Positions 12,090-22,676 of a DNA stretch of 64,000 nt are shown here, one piece after another. The notes beneath the pieces were generated by a model. The model saw nothing but the letters and a program-made list of their open reading frames with translations, was not told the origin of the DNA and made no database searches. A program made the position numbers and the translations under genes. Each line of letters opens with the position of its first letter. Within the stretch, counting starts at the first letter, position 1. This stretch comes from Gymnorhina tibicen (taxonomy: Eukaryota; Chordata; Aves; Passeriformes; Artamidae), in contig VXAZ01007512.1 of the NCBI GenBank assembly GCA_013399875.1, forward strand, positions 280,462 through 344,461, in the 5' to 3' direction.

Positions 12090-13822
12090 CTCAAAAGTGG
12101 GGATAGAGAAGGCAGACTTACTGAATGCTTTCTTTGCGTTAGTCTTCACTGACAAGATCATTCCTCAGAAAACTCTAACCGAGGAGACCAGGGTAAAGGA
12201 AACTTGGGAGACAGACAGACTCTAACTCAATTCTCCTTGATTCCTGGTCAAGGAGACTCAGGTTAAAATCATCTAGCCAAACTTGACATCCATGAGTCCA
12301 CGAGCCCTGACAGGATGCATCCGTGAGTGCTGAGAGAGCTGGTAGAAATCAGAGTGAGGCTGCTCACCATCATCTTGGAAAGGTCATGGAGTTTGGGGGA
12401 GGTGCCTGAGGACTGGAATAAAGGAAATGCCACTGGTCTTCGACAAGGGCAAGAAGGAGGGCTCAGGGAATGATCAATCATCTCAATTCCTGGAAAGGTG
12501 ATGGAGCACCTCATTCTGGAGGCCATCTCTGTCCATGTAGGCAGGAGGTGATCAGGAGCAGCCAGCATGGATTCACTAAAGGTAAATCATGTTCAACCAA
12601 CCTGATAGACTTCTACAATGAATCAACCACCTGGATGGATGAGGAGAGAGCAGTGGGTGTTGTTTACCTTTAGAAAGGTTTTCAGCACTGTCTCTCACAA
12701 AATCCTTACAGACAATTCAGGGAGTGTGGATTGGATGAGTGAGCAGTGGATGGAGAACTGGCTGAAAATCAGATTCTAGAGTGTCCAAATCATTGTCACA
12801 GGGTCTGTTTGGAGGCCAGTCACCAGAGGTGTCCCTCAATATTTAATACTGGGCCCAGTATTGTTTAACTTATTCTTTATTTACTTCAATGAAGGCGAAG
12901 ATGCCTTCTCAGCAAGTTCACTGATGATACAAAGCTGGGAGGAGTGGCCAATCCAAAGTGTATTGTGCAGCCCTTCAGAAGGACCTTGACAGGTTGGAGA
13001 AACAGGCAGAGAAGAACTCTCTGAAGTTCTACAAAGGCAAATGCACGGTCCTACAACTAGGGAAGGATAACCACAGGCACCAGTATCACCTGGGGACTGA
13101 GATGCTGGAGAGCAGCTCTGCAGAGAAGGACCTGGGGGTCCTGGTGGATAACAAACTGTCCGTGAGCCAGCAATGGGCCCCTGTGGCCGACAAGGCCAAT
13201 GGTATCCTGGGGTGCCATACTAGGAAGAGTATTGCCAGCAGGTCGAGGGAGGTGATCCTGCCCCTCTAGTCAGCCTAGAACAAGGGTTGCTCCAGAGGCC
13301 ACATCTGGAGTGATGTGTCCAGTTCTGGTCTCCTCAGTACAAGAGAGACATGGAACTCCTGGAGCAGGTCTAAAGGAGGGGTACAAAAATGATTAAGGGC
13401 CTGGAGCATCTCTCTTATGAGGAAAGGCTGAGAAAGTCAGGCCTGTTCAGCCTCAAGAAGAGACATCTGAGAGGGGATCTCATCACAGTAAGCATCTGAA
13501 GGGAGGATGCCAAGAGGATGGAGCCAGGCTCTGCTCGATGGTGCCAAGCAATAGGACAAGAGGCAATGGGCAGAAACTGATGCACAGGAAGTTCCATCTG
13601 AATATGAGGACAAACATTTTTACTGTGCATGTGACTGTGCACTGTAACAGATTGTCCAGAGAGGGTGTGGAGTCTTCCTTACTGGAGATATTCAAGAACC
13701 TGCTGTACACATTTCCATGAAATGTGCTCTAGGATGACCCAGCTTGAACAGGGATGTTGGAGGAGATGACCCACTGTGGTCCTTTCCAACCTTACCCATT
13801 CTGTGATACTATGATTCTGTGA
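12090..13822 (+). mobile_element. CR1 LINE, 3' 1.7 kb with decayed reverse transcriptase
   Basis: This sense-strand CR1 copy spans the second half of ORF2 and the 3' UTR. Translated in pieces it gives, in order: an EGRLTECF-type block (about 12,105); an EDW-like region before 12,450; QHGFTKGKSCSTNLIDFYNE (12,566-12,625); a GVP-like and LGPVLFN block (about 12,828-12,875); the palm motif region F-T-D-D (12,917-12,928); and the C-terminal domain with LGVLVDNKLS, ADKANGILGC and SREVILPL (12,958-13,269). The 3' UTR follows and ends in the family's short tail repeats (TGATACTATGATTCTGTGA, to about 13,821). Stops and frameshifts, such as TAG at 12,671, break the frame. The polymerase motif usually FADD reads FTDD. 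The copy is dead and 5'-truncated. Confidence 0.92.
12470..13269 (+). pseudogene. CR1 ORF2 reverse transcriptase remnant
   Basis: This is the coding part of the CR1 copy. Two fragments remain open: 12,470-12,673 (fingers/palm side, including the QHGFTKGKSC block) and 12,958-13,269 (thumb and C-terminal region, including DLDRLEKQAEKN and LGVLVDNKLS). The catalytic Asp pair survives at 12,923-12,928, but the preceding Ala is Thr and the frame is interrupted on both sides. In intact CR1 this enzyme nicks target DNA (with an upstream endonuclease domain, absent here) and copies the element's RNA. This copy cannot make it. Confidence 0.88.
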
Positions 13823-14226
13823 AATGCTTTGCATGATAAATATCTTGTACACAGTTGGCACTGACAAGGATAACTCTAGAAAATTTTTAGTAAAGGAAAA
13901 TAAAATCCTCCTCTTGTGGTATTCTTTTATTTACAATGATCTCCTCCAGTTAACCACAGGATTCTTCAAGATTAACATTCTTCAAATTCTTTAAAATTGA
14001 ACATTTAACTTTGTTTTAGATCACCTATACAGTGATGATGAAAGATAGTGACGTTTGGTAGAATAATGTGTGTTGAATGGGAAGGTCTAGAACAGTAGAA
14101 AGAACACAATTAACTAGAAGTCTAAAATACGAAGATGACTAGTAGACCTGTAATTCAATAAAGAAAAATAAAAGTGTCAAACAAATAAGAACAAATACTG
14201 CAAATGAAGATTAGGAAGTGGGTAAC
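13823..14226. other. Unique AT-rich DNA
   Basis: About 400 bp lie between the CR1 tail and the next LTR. No gene or repeat was recognised. The last six bases (14,221-14,226, GGTAAC) are the left target duplication of the LTR. Confidence 0.6.
14221..14226. repeat. Target site duplication, left copy (GGTAAC)
   Basis: This hexamer touches the TG of the solo LTR and is repeated exactly at 14,624-14,629. Confidence 0.85.
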
Positions 14227-14623
14227 TGTAGTGTACCCCTATTCCATATCCCTGCCTGCCTTTCCATGTGGCTTCCCCCATCTCTAGTCCAAACCACTCC
14301 CTCAGGTTCTCCCTATTGGCTCTGTTATCCTAACTCCGCCCTTGTGCCACCCCCCTGTTCCCCAAGATAGGGACTGTGAATCCCGGAAGCTCTCTCTCTG
14401 CCTTGGGGTTCAGCAGCTGCCAGCTTCTCTCTCTCTGGGCTCTAGCCATGTGCCAGCCCCCTGCCTATGGGGGCTGACACGTGTGCTGGTCCCAGGCCTT
14501 GGAGAGTTAGCATGGAATAAAGACCTGCTGCAGTCTCCATGCAAGAGCCTTCTCGCCTCCTTTACCGCCACCGCCTTGTTGCTGCTGCGTGCCACACCAT
14601 CGCAGAGAAACGCAGCAGCAACA
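14227..14623 (+). mobile_element. Solo LTR with 6-bp target duplication (class II-like)
   Basis: The element begins TGTAGTGTACC and ends GCAGCAACA, so it has the retroviral TGT...ACA termini. It is flanked by identical GGTAAC hexamers (14,221-14,226 and 14,624-14,629), the target site duplicated on integration. A polyadenylation signal AATAAA lies at 14,516-14,521 and fixes the plus orientation. A CAAT-like ATTGGC occurs near 14,315. The 397-bp length and lack of internal sequence indicate a solo LTR left by recombination between the two LTRs of a provirus. A 6-bp duplication is typical of class II (alpha/beta, ERVK) viruses, whereas ERVL gives 5 and class I usually 4-5; the class is inferred from this alone. 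Open frames across it are incidental. Confidence 0.88.
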
Positions 14624-14629
14624 GGTAAC
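14624..14629. repeat. Target site duplication, right copy (GGTAAC)
   Basis: This hexamer directly follows the terminal CA of the solo LTR and is identical to 14,221-14,226. Confidence 0.85.
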
Positions 14630-15243
14630 AGTGAAAATAGAAAATTTATATAAAGATTCATACAGCAACATTCATATGAAACAGTAGCAAACCCTTATTT
14701 GAAGGACCACTTATATTTAAAAAAATTTTTGATGTAAGGTAGATAGCAGGTACAGGTCCCTGAGAAGTCTACACCATTAATCTTAGACGTAAGCCTTTTG
14801 TAAGTTAAACAAATGTAAGCAATTAAATTAAAACTTTGGTAGAAAAGCAGGCAGGACACAAGGTAGGAATTTTAAAAAGCACTTTAGTTAAGGCTGAATT
14901 TCAAGTCTGCTTATAATACCCCGCTGAAAAAAAATACACTTTCTCCATTTCAAAATCATAAACCTTCAATCACAAATCATCCTTTTGGTAATGGTTGTTC
15001 AGATACTTTAGATGCAAGCATAATAATTTTACGTGAATATTCAGAATTCTTTTGCAGTCTTGAGCATACAAAAGAACTTGTGCAAAAATGTATTCCCAAA
15101 AGGTAAGCACTTTGAATGTTACAGCTATAATTGCTGATTTTGTTATTCAGAGACAGAATGTTGTAGAAAATAAAGTTATTTTATGACTGGAAATAAACAA
15201 TGAAATAAAATACACCAAAATGTTTCCCAAAATAATATGAGGG
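14630..15243. other. Unique AT-rich DNA
   Basis: No gene or repeat was recognised between the two LTRs. Confidence 0.6.
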
Positions 15244-15655
15244 TGTGCTGGTTTTAAATCCTATCTAGAAAATTAAACCCACTCAAGCTGCTCCCTTCTT
15301 CCCCTGCCCCTTCTAAAAATGGAGGAACACTGGGAGAGATTATAAATTGGAATAACAGTTTACTGAAAATCACAATAATTATAATATTAATGATAAAGAG
15401 TGTACAAAAGAGAGAGTGTTTTACTCACAAAAACTATTACCACTGAACAAACAAAAATGTGGCAGGGCTAGCTCCACCAGGCTGACCTGGTACCTTCTTC
15501 CTGAAGAGAGCCAGGCAAAAATGGCAAACTTTTTGTTTCCAGCCCCAGCTTTTCTCCTGGTGAAACCACACACCCCTCCTCCCTCCTGTGATGTGAGTGG
15601 TATTGAAAAAAACAGCTCTAAAATCTCCACCCCTTTGTTCTGTACCGAGGAAACA
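15244..15655 (-). mobile_element. ERV LTR, antisense, short form
   Basis: The plus strand starts TGTGCTGGTTTTAAATC, the reverse complement of a TTTAAAACCAGCACA LTR end. It continues with an antisense AGTAAACTGTTATTCC block (about 15,347-15,365). It ends near GAGGAAACA (15,655). The same landmarks in the same order occur in the longer antisense element at 38,321-39,050: GGAATAACA-TTTACT, a TGTACAAAAGAGAG block, GCTCTAAAA and CTCCACCCC. The two are therefore the same family, and this copy lacks about 300 bp of internal sequence. Flanking pentamers (GAGGG, GGGGC) do not match well, so boundaries are tentative. Confidence 0.65.
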
Positions 15656-17052
15656 GGGGCATAAAATCAGGTAGGAAAAACATAAAATTATAAAAGACAG
15701 TGATTGAAATTTTAAAAATATAGGCTGCAGAATATTGTAAATGGCTTTGTGAACTACTGTGGCTATGGCTTTTAGTGGCAAATTTCAGAGTTTGAATTCC
15801 TTTAGGTTTCAGTTTGGTCAGAAATACTTCATTTAGAGCTGAAGCACATCTTTTTCTCTCTAAATATTAAGCAGCTAGGTTTGCAGTGTAGTTTAAGAGA
15901 TGCAACAAGCAGGACTGATATTCCTGAAATCCTCATTTATGAGCCAAACTGCTTTCAGAGCCCTGACGCACAATCACTTAAGAAACAATTAATGTTGTGA
16001 GTGCTCTTGTGCACTGAGTGTGTAGAGGTAGATGTTGCAGTGCTGACGAGTTCACATGCACATTGGCGGCGTGGGCTATATGTCTCCATTAATGTAAATG
16101 GGGATGGTTTGCTTAAATCAAACCTGAAACTGGATGATTTTGTCCTGGAGTGAGTTTGGACAAAGAAATGGAAACTGCTTGTTGTCTTACTCCAGCTGAA
16201 CACAAGATTCCTGCTACAATTACTCTGTGTAGGTTCACTGGCCTCTGGCAGGAAAGCAATGAATCTCATATCTGTCCTCCAGAGGGTGACAAGGTTTCTT
16301 AACTTTTTTCTCTACCATTGTCTGCATTTCTATATTCCAGGCACTGGCAAGTCCACACTGAAAAGGATCAGATCAAATGAGAATCAGCTACTTGTAAATA
16401 TTACCTCTAAATAACTGTTTGCCCTCCTTTTGTTTTAGGAAGGCAGGACAAATTTTTCCTTTAGAAGAATTTTCATAGTGCTATTGCAGTGTAAAATAAA
16501 ATGCACAGAGAACTAAGATCAAAGTAGACAAAATAATATGTTTAGATTACATGAAATTAAATACCTTTTTAGCAATTAATGTTTACCATCCTTAATTTTG
16601 ACATGTAACACATACCAACAGTGTCAGAGGAATTAAGCTGGCATCACTAAGCACTAGGGAACTGTATTTCACTTTAAGCTTACAATTATGCTGTTTGAAG
16701 CTGGGTTAGAGAAGAAAGCTCATAAACAACAGACCATGTTGATGGCTGATAGAAACCAGCTCTTTTGAAGCCTGTTGACTATGTGATTTCAAAGTTTGCT
16801 GATTCTGCCACAATATTCCTAAACTGCAGTTTATATATAGCTTCAGATGGGAATATATTTGTTCAGTGTGGCAAAAAATTTAAAACTTCATAATAACTTC
16901 TTTAGCATGTTGTTCTTCCTCTCTTGTTTTTGCTTTTCTCTTTTTTCTTTAATATGTCTTCTTTTTCGTTCAGTAATGCAAATAGTCCTTAGTTGCATTG
17001 TGTGATTGTTGGTCTTTCATATGCCATGTATAGTCAGTTCCCTGATGCATTT
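15656..17052. other. Unique AT-rich DNA
   Basis: No gene is supported. The minus frame at 15,955-16,269 has no domain, compositional signature or flanking splice sites. Confidence 0.6.
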
Positions 17053-17514
17053 TGTCCTGGTTTTAGCCAGAACAGGGGTAATTCTTGCAGTAGACAGGAG
17101 GGGCCATGGCTAGAATCCAGAGGTTATTCTATACCTCTCATGTCATTGCTGGGCATATGGGAAAGGGACTCTCTTCTGGGGAGAAGGGATTCCATGTAAA
17201 TGATGGTTCTGTTGACAGGTTCCATGTAAATGATTTCTTTCTTGTACCCTCTGTCATTAGTATTGTTGCTGTTACTGTTTGTTTTCTTATCTCATTGTTG
17301 CTTCCAGTAAACTCTTCTTAACCCAGCACTTGTTCTTATCTCTGATCTTTACCTGTTGTGCCTCCAATTCTCCTCTCCAGCCCACCATGGGGGAAGAGGA
17401 ATGAGCAAGCAGGGGAGAGAGAGAGACAGAGAGACAGACAGAGAGAGCAGCACATAGTTTGAAAAGTCTCAGTGGGGGCACTGAACTGGGGAGAACCATT
17501 GCTAAATTATGACA
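17053..17514 (+). mobile_element. ERVL-type solo LTR with 5-bp duplication
   Basis: The left end TGTCCTGGTTTTAGCC and the right end GCTAAATTATGACA match the two ends of the common avian ERVL LTR. In between is the family's R/U5 order: AGTAAACTCTTCTTAACCCA (about 17,308), a CTCCAATTCTCCTCTCC block (about 17,363) and GGGGGAAGAGGAATGAGC (about 17,389). A (GA)n expansion sits at 17,418-17,450. Flanking pentamers CATTT (17,048-17,052) and CGTTT (17,515-17,519) differ at one base. That fits a 5-bp ERVL target duplication that has since mutated. No internal sequence is attached. Confidence 0.8.
17418..17450. repeat. (GA)n/(GACA)n microsatellite inside the LTR
   Basis: An interrupted run of GA dinucleotides with CAGA interruptions lies in the 3' part of the ERVL LTR. 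It is probably a secondary expansion of the purine-rich segment there. Confidence 0.85.
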
Positions 17515-19351
17515 CGTTTCCTCTGTGATACAAAGACATTTCTTACTTAAGATGCTTGGTGAAAGAGTTGAATATAGTCCCCAAGTCTGCAAGGAATGTG
17601 ATTTAGCTGCAAAATTTTATACCACTACCTAAGCACAGTGCACTCAGATGAACTTCTAATTGGTGGAATTTTACATGTAAAGGTGTCAGTAACTTGGGGG
17701 TTTTGACAAGTCTCTCTACACTTGATGTAGAGAGTGTTAATCATGTAATTTTTATTTCAAGGGAAAGTAAAGTCCAATGGATCTCAGAAAGGTGTGTTCC
17801 TAGAATGGTTACTGCCTAATATTTGTAGACAGACCCCAGAAATTCTCTAAAAGAGTGTAAAATCCTAGAAGTAATATCTCAGCAGGTTCTCAGTCTCACT
17901 GAACTGCTCCGTCTCAGATCACGATACTGCCAAGCAGATATATTATGTCACCAGAACTTATTATAACCAGGAAAGTTTAAGGAATGACATTTTTATGGTA
18001 AGGATTCTATTTATTTTGACCATGTCAAGAAGTGGCAAATTAACTTCAGTCTTCTCAACAAGCAAATGAATTTTTTGTGTTGTCTTCTATCACAGAGTCA
18101 GCTCTGAGAGAAGAAAACACCAGAAGTCTGAGGACAGGAATAAGAAACAATTTATTAATAATATATTTGTGAATAATAATGATCTATTTACACCCAGGTA
18201 CACACACACTTAAATACACAGAAGTGCACGCAAAAAAAATAGTAAATTCTTGGTTTCATTATTTGGTCGATACGGAACAAATTGGTTGTTTTTACAAAGC
18301 TAGTCACTCCAACACTCAAAAGAGAAATTTTTCAAGCAATGAAAAAATGTTATAACCAGAGAAGTAGAAATGTTATACTCATATTATGAAACAGAACTAG
18401 GAATGAAACAGAAACTATTATGAAACAGAACAGAAATAGGAATTCAACTAGTATTTTCAGTAGGTTCAATCCTACGAGACCCCAGGGACTATAAAATACT
18501 GAATAAAATGCCACCAGAGTTATTCATTACACTGTGTCCTGACTTAAATTCAAAGAGGGTTTTCTGTTGGAAAGGTATCAGATAATGGAAGCTGATGATT
18601 TTCATTTTTAAGATAAGACCTTCTACCCTGCTTGCAGTTAGAACCTCCATTAGAACTTTACCTCTACTATACAAGTATTTATTTCTTAATAAATGGTGCA
18701 CGACAGAATAGACAGCACACATGTTTTTCCTTTTGCAAAAATTATTAAAAATAGTATGTTGCTATTACTAGGAGATAAATCAGTTCTCTCTGTTTCTTCC
18801 ATTTAGGACTACTATTCACTCACATTTGGCTTTTCACATTTAATTATGTATTTCTCAATCTATTAGCTAATAGCTAATTATGTTGAAACATAATGCTCAA
18901 ACAACAAGATTTCAAGAGGAAATCTTGCCTGTTATGTAATCAGTCAATCTAATAAACTAAAAAAATCCTGGAGCTAGGACTTCAAGATGAGGTAGGTAAA
19001 AATCCCATGTGTGTTTAGGATGAATATGCTGTGTGGCTGCAAATTTTGGGACTTTGTGAGTCTTGGATTTTTAAAAGAAACTCACTTCACTGTTCCTATT
19101 ATTAATAATAGTTAATGATAACAATTTGAAGTTGCAGGAGGAAATGGAGACATGCATTTATAACATATGAGACAGGTTTGAACCCATGCTCTCCCACAGA
19201 GCCATAAGGATTTAGGTTTAGTTTCTTTATGGGCATAAAATTCAATTTTAGAGACCTTTTGAGGATTGGGCTCACTGTCAGTTGATAATACCGGGTTTGC
19301 AACCCAGATGCAAGTCACAGTAAGGGGTTTTCATAGCTCTTCTCATGTTAG
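17515..19351. other. AT-rich DNA upstream of the retroviral fragment
   Basis: No gene is supported. 18,120-18,260 (AACAATTTATTAATAA and ACACACACTTAAATACACA words) vaguely recalls an antisense LTR polyadenylation region, but no ends are visible. The last few hundred bases before 19,351 could be decayed reverse transcriptase or RNase H of the retrovirus that follows. I see no motif to prove it, and a stop (TAG, 19,349-19,351) closes the integrase frame upstream. Confidence 0.5.
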
Positions 19352-20343
19352 ATTGTTACCGTTTCTTGTGTTTCTGGAGTTGCAGAAAAAAGTATTCTTG
19401 CAGTAATTCCACAAAAAGAGATTGATTTGTCAGGGTTGACCCCAAAATATGATCAGGCAGACCACAAGTTAATTAAGTTTCTCAAGGCTGAGATCACAGA
19501 AAATGGATGGGCAGTTACATCAGTGAATCAGGTTGTAGTTCCACCTCTAACCCTTCAAGAGCTAGCTCGAAGAGAACATGAAAGTACACATTTCGGGGTT
19601 GAAAATCTTCTGAAACATCTAAAAAAGGTAATAATAGGAAAGGGAATGACAGATATTGTACAATCAGTAGTGAGCAAGTGTGAAATCTGCTGCAAAAACA
19701 ATCCTGATATGAGGAAAAGAGTTGTGTTAGGAGTAACAAAGGCAGGGGATCTTCCTGGAGATTACTGGCAAAGAGATTTTGCTGAGTTACCACGCAAAGA
19801 GGGATACAGATACATACTGGTACTGGTTGACACCTTCAGCGGACGGCCTGAAGCGTTCCCCTGTTGCACTAACACAGCCAAGGAGGTGGTGAAAGTTTTG
19901 CTGAATCATATAACACCCAGGTTTGGGGTTCCTCTGGGTGTGTCATCAGATAGGGGACCACATTTTGTTGCAACACTGGTTCAGGAAGTTAGTTGGATTT
20001 CAGGAATTGCTTGAGATCTGCACACACCTTACAGACCCAAAGCAAGCAGTAAAGTTGAAAGTATGAATGGAACCCTTAAGGCACAAATTAGCAAAATTTG
20101 TCAAGAGACATCCATGACCTGGGTTCAGGCCTTGCCTATAGCTTTGCTGAGGATCCGCATACAACCGAGGCAGAGGGACAGCATCAGTCCCTATGAAATA
20201 TTGTATGGCAGGCCATATCAAATTCCACATGTTCCCAGTGAAATTCATATGAGGGGGAAACTTGATTTGCAGAGGTATCTAATGGCTTTAGGTTCCACTT
20301 TGCAGAAGCTCCAGAATTACATCGTGCTATCCAGACCCATAGG
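19352..20343 (+). pseudogene. Class I endogenous retrovirus integrase, one in-frame stop
   Basis: This is a gammaretrovirus-like pol fragment. The frame is open from 19,352; counting residues from 19,427, the HHCC zinc-binding domain has His51, His55, Cys85 and Cys88 (29 residues between His55 and Cys85). The catalytic core has Asp117 in an RDF context, a DTFSG motif at 135-139, and Asp175 in SDRGPHF. A TGA at 20,012-20,014 stops the frame, which then continues in register. The catalytic Glu lies at 20,057-20,059, giving exactly 35 codon positions between the second Asp and the Glu (DD35E). A PYEILYGRPY motif of the C-terminal region follows at about 20,190-20,219. Integrase joins viral DNA to host DNA. 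This copy is interrupted and truncated upstream, so it is inactive. The downstream part is cut by an assembly gap. Confidence 0.9.
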
Positions 20344-20694
20344 NNNNNNNNNNNNNNNNNNNNNNNNNNNNNNNNNNNNNNNNNNNNNNNNNNNNNNNNN
20401 NNNNNNNNNNNNNNNNNNNNNNNNNNNNNNNNNNNNNNNNNNNNNNNNNNNNNNNNNNNNNNNNNNNNNNNNNNNNNNNNNNNNNNNNNNNNNNNNNNNN
20501 NNNNNNNNNNNNNNNNNNNNNNNNNNNNNNNNNNNNNNNNNNNNNNNNNNNNNNNNNNNNNNNNNNNNNNNNNNNNNNNNNNNNNNNNNNNNNNNNNNNN
20601 NNNNNNNNNNNNNNNNNNNNNNNNNNNNNNNNNNNNNNNNNNNNNNNNNNNNNNNNNNNNNNNNNNNNNNNNNNNNNNNNNNNNNNNNNNNNNN
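20344..20694. other. Assembly gap (351 N) inside the retrovirus
   Basis: The unresolved bases lie between the integrase C-terminal region and the 3' end of the element. An envelope gene of usual size would not fit, so either env is deleted or the gap length is an estimate. Frames drawn through the Ns are meaningless. Confidence 0.99.
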
Positions 20695-21050
20695 GTGTGG
20701 CCTGTTAGCTGCTGTTCTCTCAGGCTGGTTAGACATAACAAGCCTCTCCAAGCTTGCTCTCCAAGGACACCCAGATTGTCCTAGGCCCAAAATGTGTAAA
20801 CTAAGGCCTCTGAAGAGGAGGGCAAACTTGGGGTAGTTACATCATTAACTGAAGTTATAACTGGAGAACTAACCCTGATATGTAAATGAACCAAACTTAC
20901 AAAAGTGTGAAGAACTCGTGACTCGGGGTCCATCTTGGGTGTAGCCTTTGACTCCCCAGGTGTACCTTTGAAGGCCCTTCAAATAAATACTTACCTTTAT
21001 TCCCTTATTCTTGTCTAGTCTCTGTTTTCAGGTGGCCACCTCAGGCATCA
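20695..21050 (+). mobile_element. 3' end of the class I retrovirus: polypurine-like tract and LTR
   Basis: After the gap come about 120 bp of undefined sequence and a purine-rich GAAGAGGAGGG (20,812-20,822) that may be the polypurine tract priming plus-strand synthesis. An LTR-like block follows, containing CCATCTTGG (20,930-20,938, a YY1-type word frequent in such LTRs), a CTCCCC stretch, the polyadenylation signal AATAAA (20,982-20,987) and a pyrimidine-rich U5 ending GGCATCA (21,050). The order fits a plus-strand provirus whose integrase lies upstream. The LTR left edge is not certain, so I give the whole post-gap block. The open frame 20,695-20,836 is short and unidentified. Confidence 0.6.
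20982..20987 (+). promoter_or_regulatory. LTR polyadenylation signal AATAAA
   Basis: A canonical hexamer sits about 65 bp before the presumed LTR end, in the position expected for the R region of a class I LTR. Confidence 0.65.
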
Positions 21051-22174
21051 CTTGTGTTTTTCACTTGTCCAGTAAGGATATGCTGTGAAATTACAAGAGA
21101 AAAAGGACATCTCTGTCATTACCTCTTTGTGTGCATCTGCCTGCAGCTCTGATCTGCCCATGTTCACACATTATTATTAATGATTTCTGTTTGAATCTAT
21201 TTCTCTAGCATCCAAACTGGGTTAGATGTTATATGAAACCGGAGAAGGGCACTGTTCCAACCCTGCCTGCTTTTCAAAAGAAATAAAATTATCACGTGAT
21301 TGATGATAGAAATCATCACTAAATGTCAAAAGAGCAAGCAACAGTTTGGGCCATACAAAAAGAAATTTTAAAATGTCTCTTTGGATATTTTGGATATTTT
21401 GCTAGGAAATTTCCTCCTGTAATGTATAAATGCTGATAAAGGTAATGTTTGTGAAGCTGTCAAAGGAAATTGAAAAGACCATTTCAATGGTTCTTTTAAA
21501 CTATACAAACTGCTCAGTTTTTGTGGAGTAAAATGTATGTTCCCTGAGAAAATGTGGAATGAGTAGTTAAGAAGAAAATACACATTTTTTTCGTTAAAGA
21601 AGAAAAATCATTCATGAGCAATTATAAAAACATTGTGGATCTCTGAATTCAGAATAGCCTCTTTTTATTACAGCCAGGGGAAAAAAAGAGACAACAACAT
21701 GAAAGCTATAATTTTTTTAAAAATTCTTTTTTCTTTTACCAGTAAGTACTCATTTTTCTCCCCAGATTATAAGGACTCTGTTTTTATACTTGTTTAACTT
21801 AAGTCCTCATATCAGATGGCTTAAACTGATTAATGCTAGATCTTGCACTTGCAATCAAATTTAAGTGAAACACTCAGTCTCAAGTTACAGAATAAACATA
21901 ACATGGTTACATTTTTCCTTTCATATTCTTTTCTGAGTCATGTCCACCAAAAATCTAATGCTTACTCTTTTGTTTGAATACAGTTTGCTATTCTAAAAAG
22001 ATGCATTTTCATCTGGCAGCTACATCAGCAGATGCAAAGCTGAACCAAATTTAAAATTACATGAAATATTCTACTGTTGTAATTTGATATTATTTGATTT
22101 AGCCATCTTTGAAAACTAACTAATAGGTGCTTGAAATCAAAACAAAACCAAAAACCAACAATTACCCTTCACAG
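21051..22174. other. Unique AT-rich DNA
   Basis: No gene or element was recognised between the retrovirus and the antisense CR1. Confidence 0.6.
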
Positions 22175-22530
22175 CTTATAGAATGGCTTGGTTTGGAAGG
22201 GGCCTTAAAGATCATCTGGTGCCAGCCACCCCCTGCCACAGGCCAGGACACCTTTCACTTGACAAGGTTGCCCAAAGCCTGTCCAAGCTGGCCTTGAACG
22301 CTTCCAGGGATGGGGCATTCACAACACCTCTGAGCAACCTGTTCTGGTACCTCACCATTCTCACAGTAAATATCTAAACCTACTCTCTTTCAGTTTGAAT
22401 CTCCTTCCCCTTGTCCAGTAACTCCATGACCTTGTAAATAGTCTCTCTCCAGCTTTCTTGAAGGCTCCCTTAAAGTACTGGAAAGCCACAATTAGGTCAC
22501 TGCAAAGCCTTCTTTTCTCCAGGCTGAATG
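22175..22530 (-). mobile_element. CR1 LINE fragment, 3' end, antisense
   Basis: The plus strand is the near-textbook reverse complement of a CR1 3' end. It begins with an AGAATGGCTTGGTTTGGAAG block. The landmarks TTAAAGATCATCTGGT, GGCCTTGAACGCTTCCAGGG (about 22,289), GAGCAACCTGTTCTGG (about 22,331) and CTTCTTTTCTCCAGGCTGAA (ends 22,528) follow. This copy is less diverged than the one at 4,050-4,545. It is a 5'-truncated insertion of about 355 bp without coding capacity. Confidence 0.93.
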
Positions 22531-22676
22531 GATATTTGAATGGGGGTGATACATTAAGTGAATGAAGGGAATTATATCTGTAAATATGTCAAAAGGTAGT
22601 GAAGAGAATGGTGGTGTCTAACGAAAATAGATTAAATAATGTAGTACCTGAGCACAACACAAATGGCATGGAATAA

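Noticed and set aside
18110..18260. AACAATTTATTAATAA region as a possible antisense LTR
   Set aside because: It shares only AT-rich words with real LTR ends. No TG/CA termini or duplication were found.
19265..19320. A GGGTTTGCAACCC stretch that looks hairpin- or tRNA-like
   Set aside because: It is a short inverted repeat only. No A/B boxes, cloverleaf arms or acceptor pairing could be built.
20063..20836. 257-codon frame
   Set aside because: Only the first 93 codons are real sequence (integrase remainder). The rest passes through the assembly gap.
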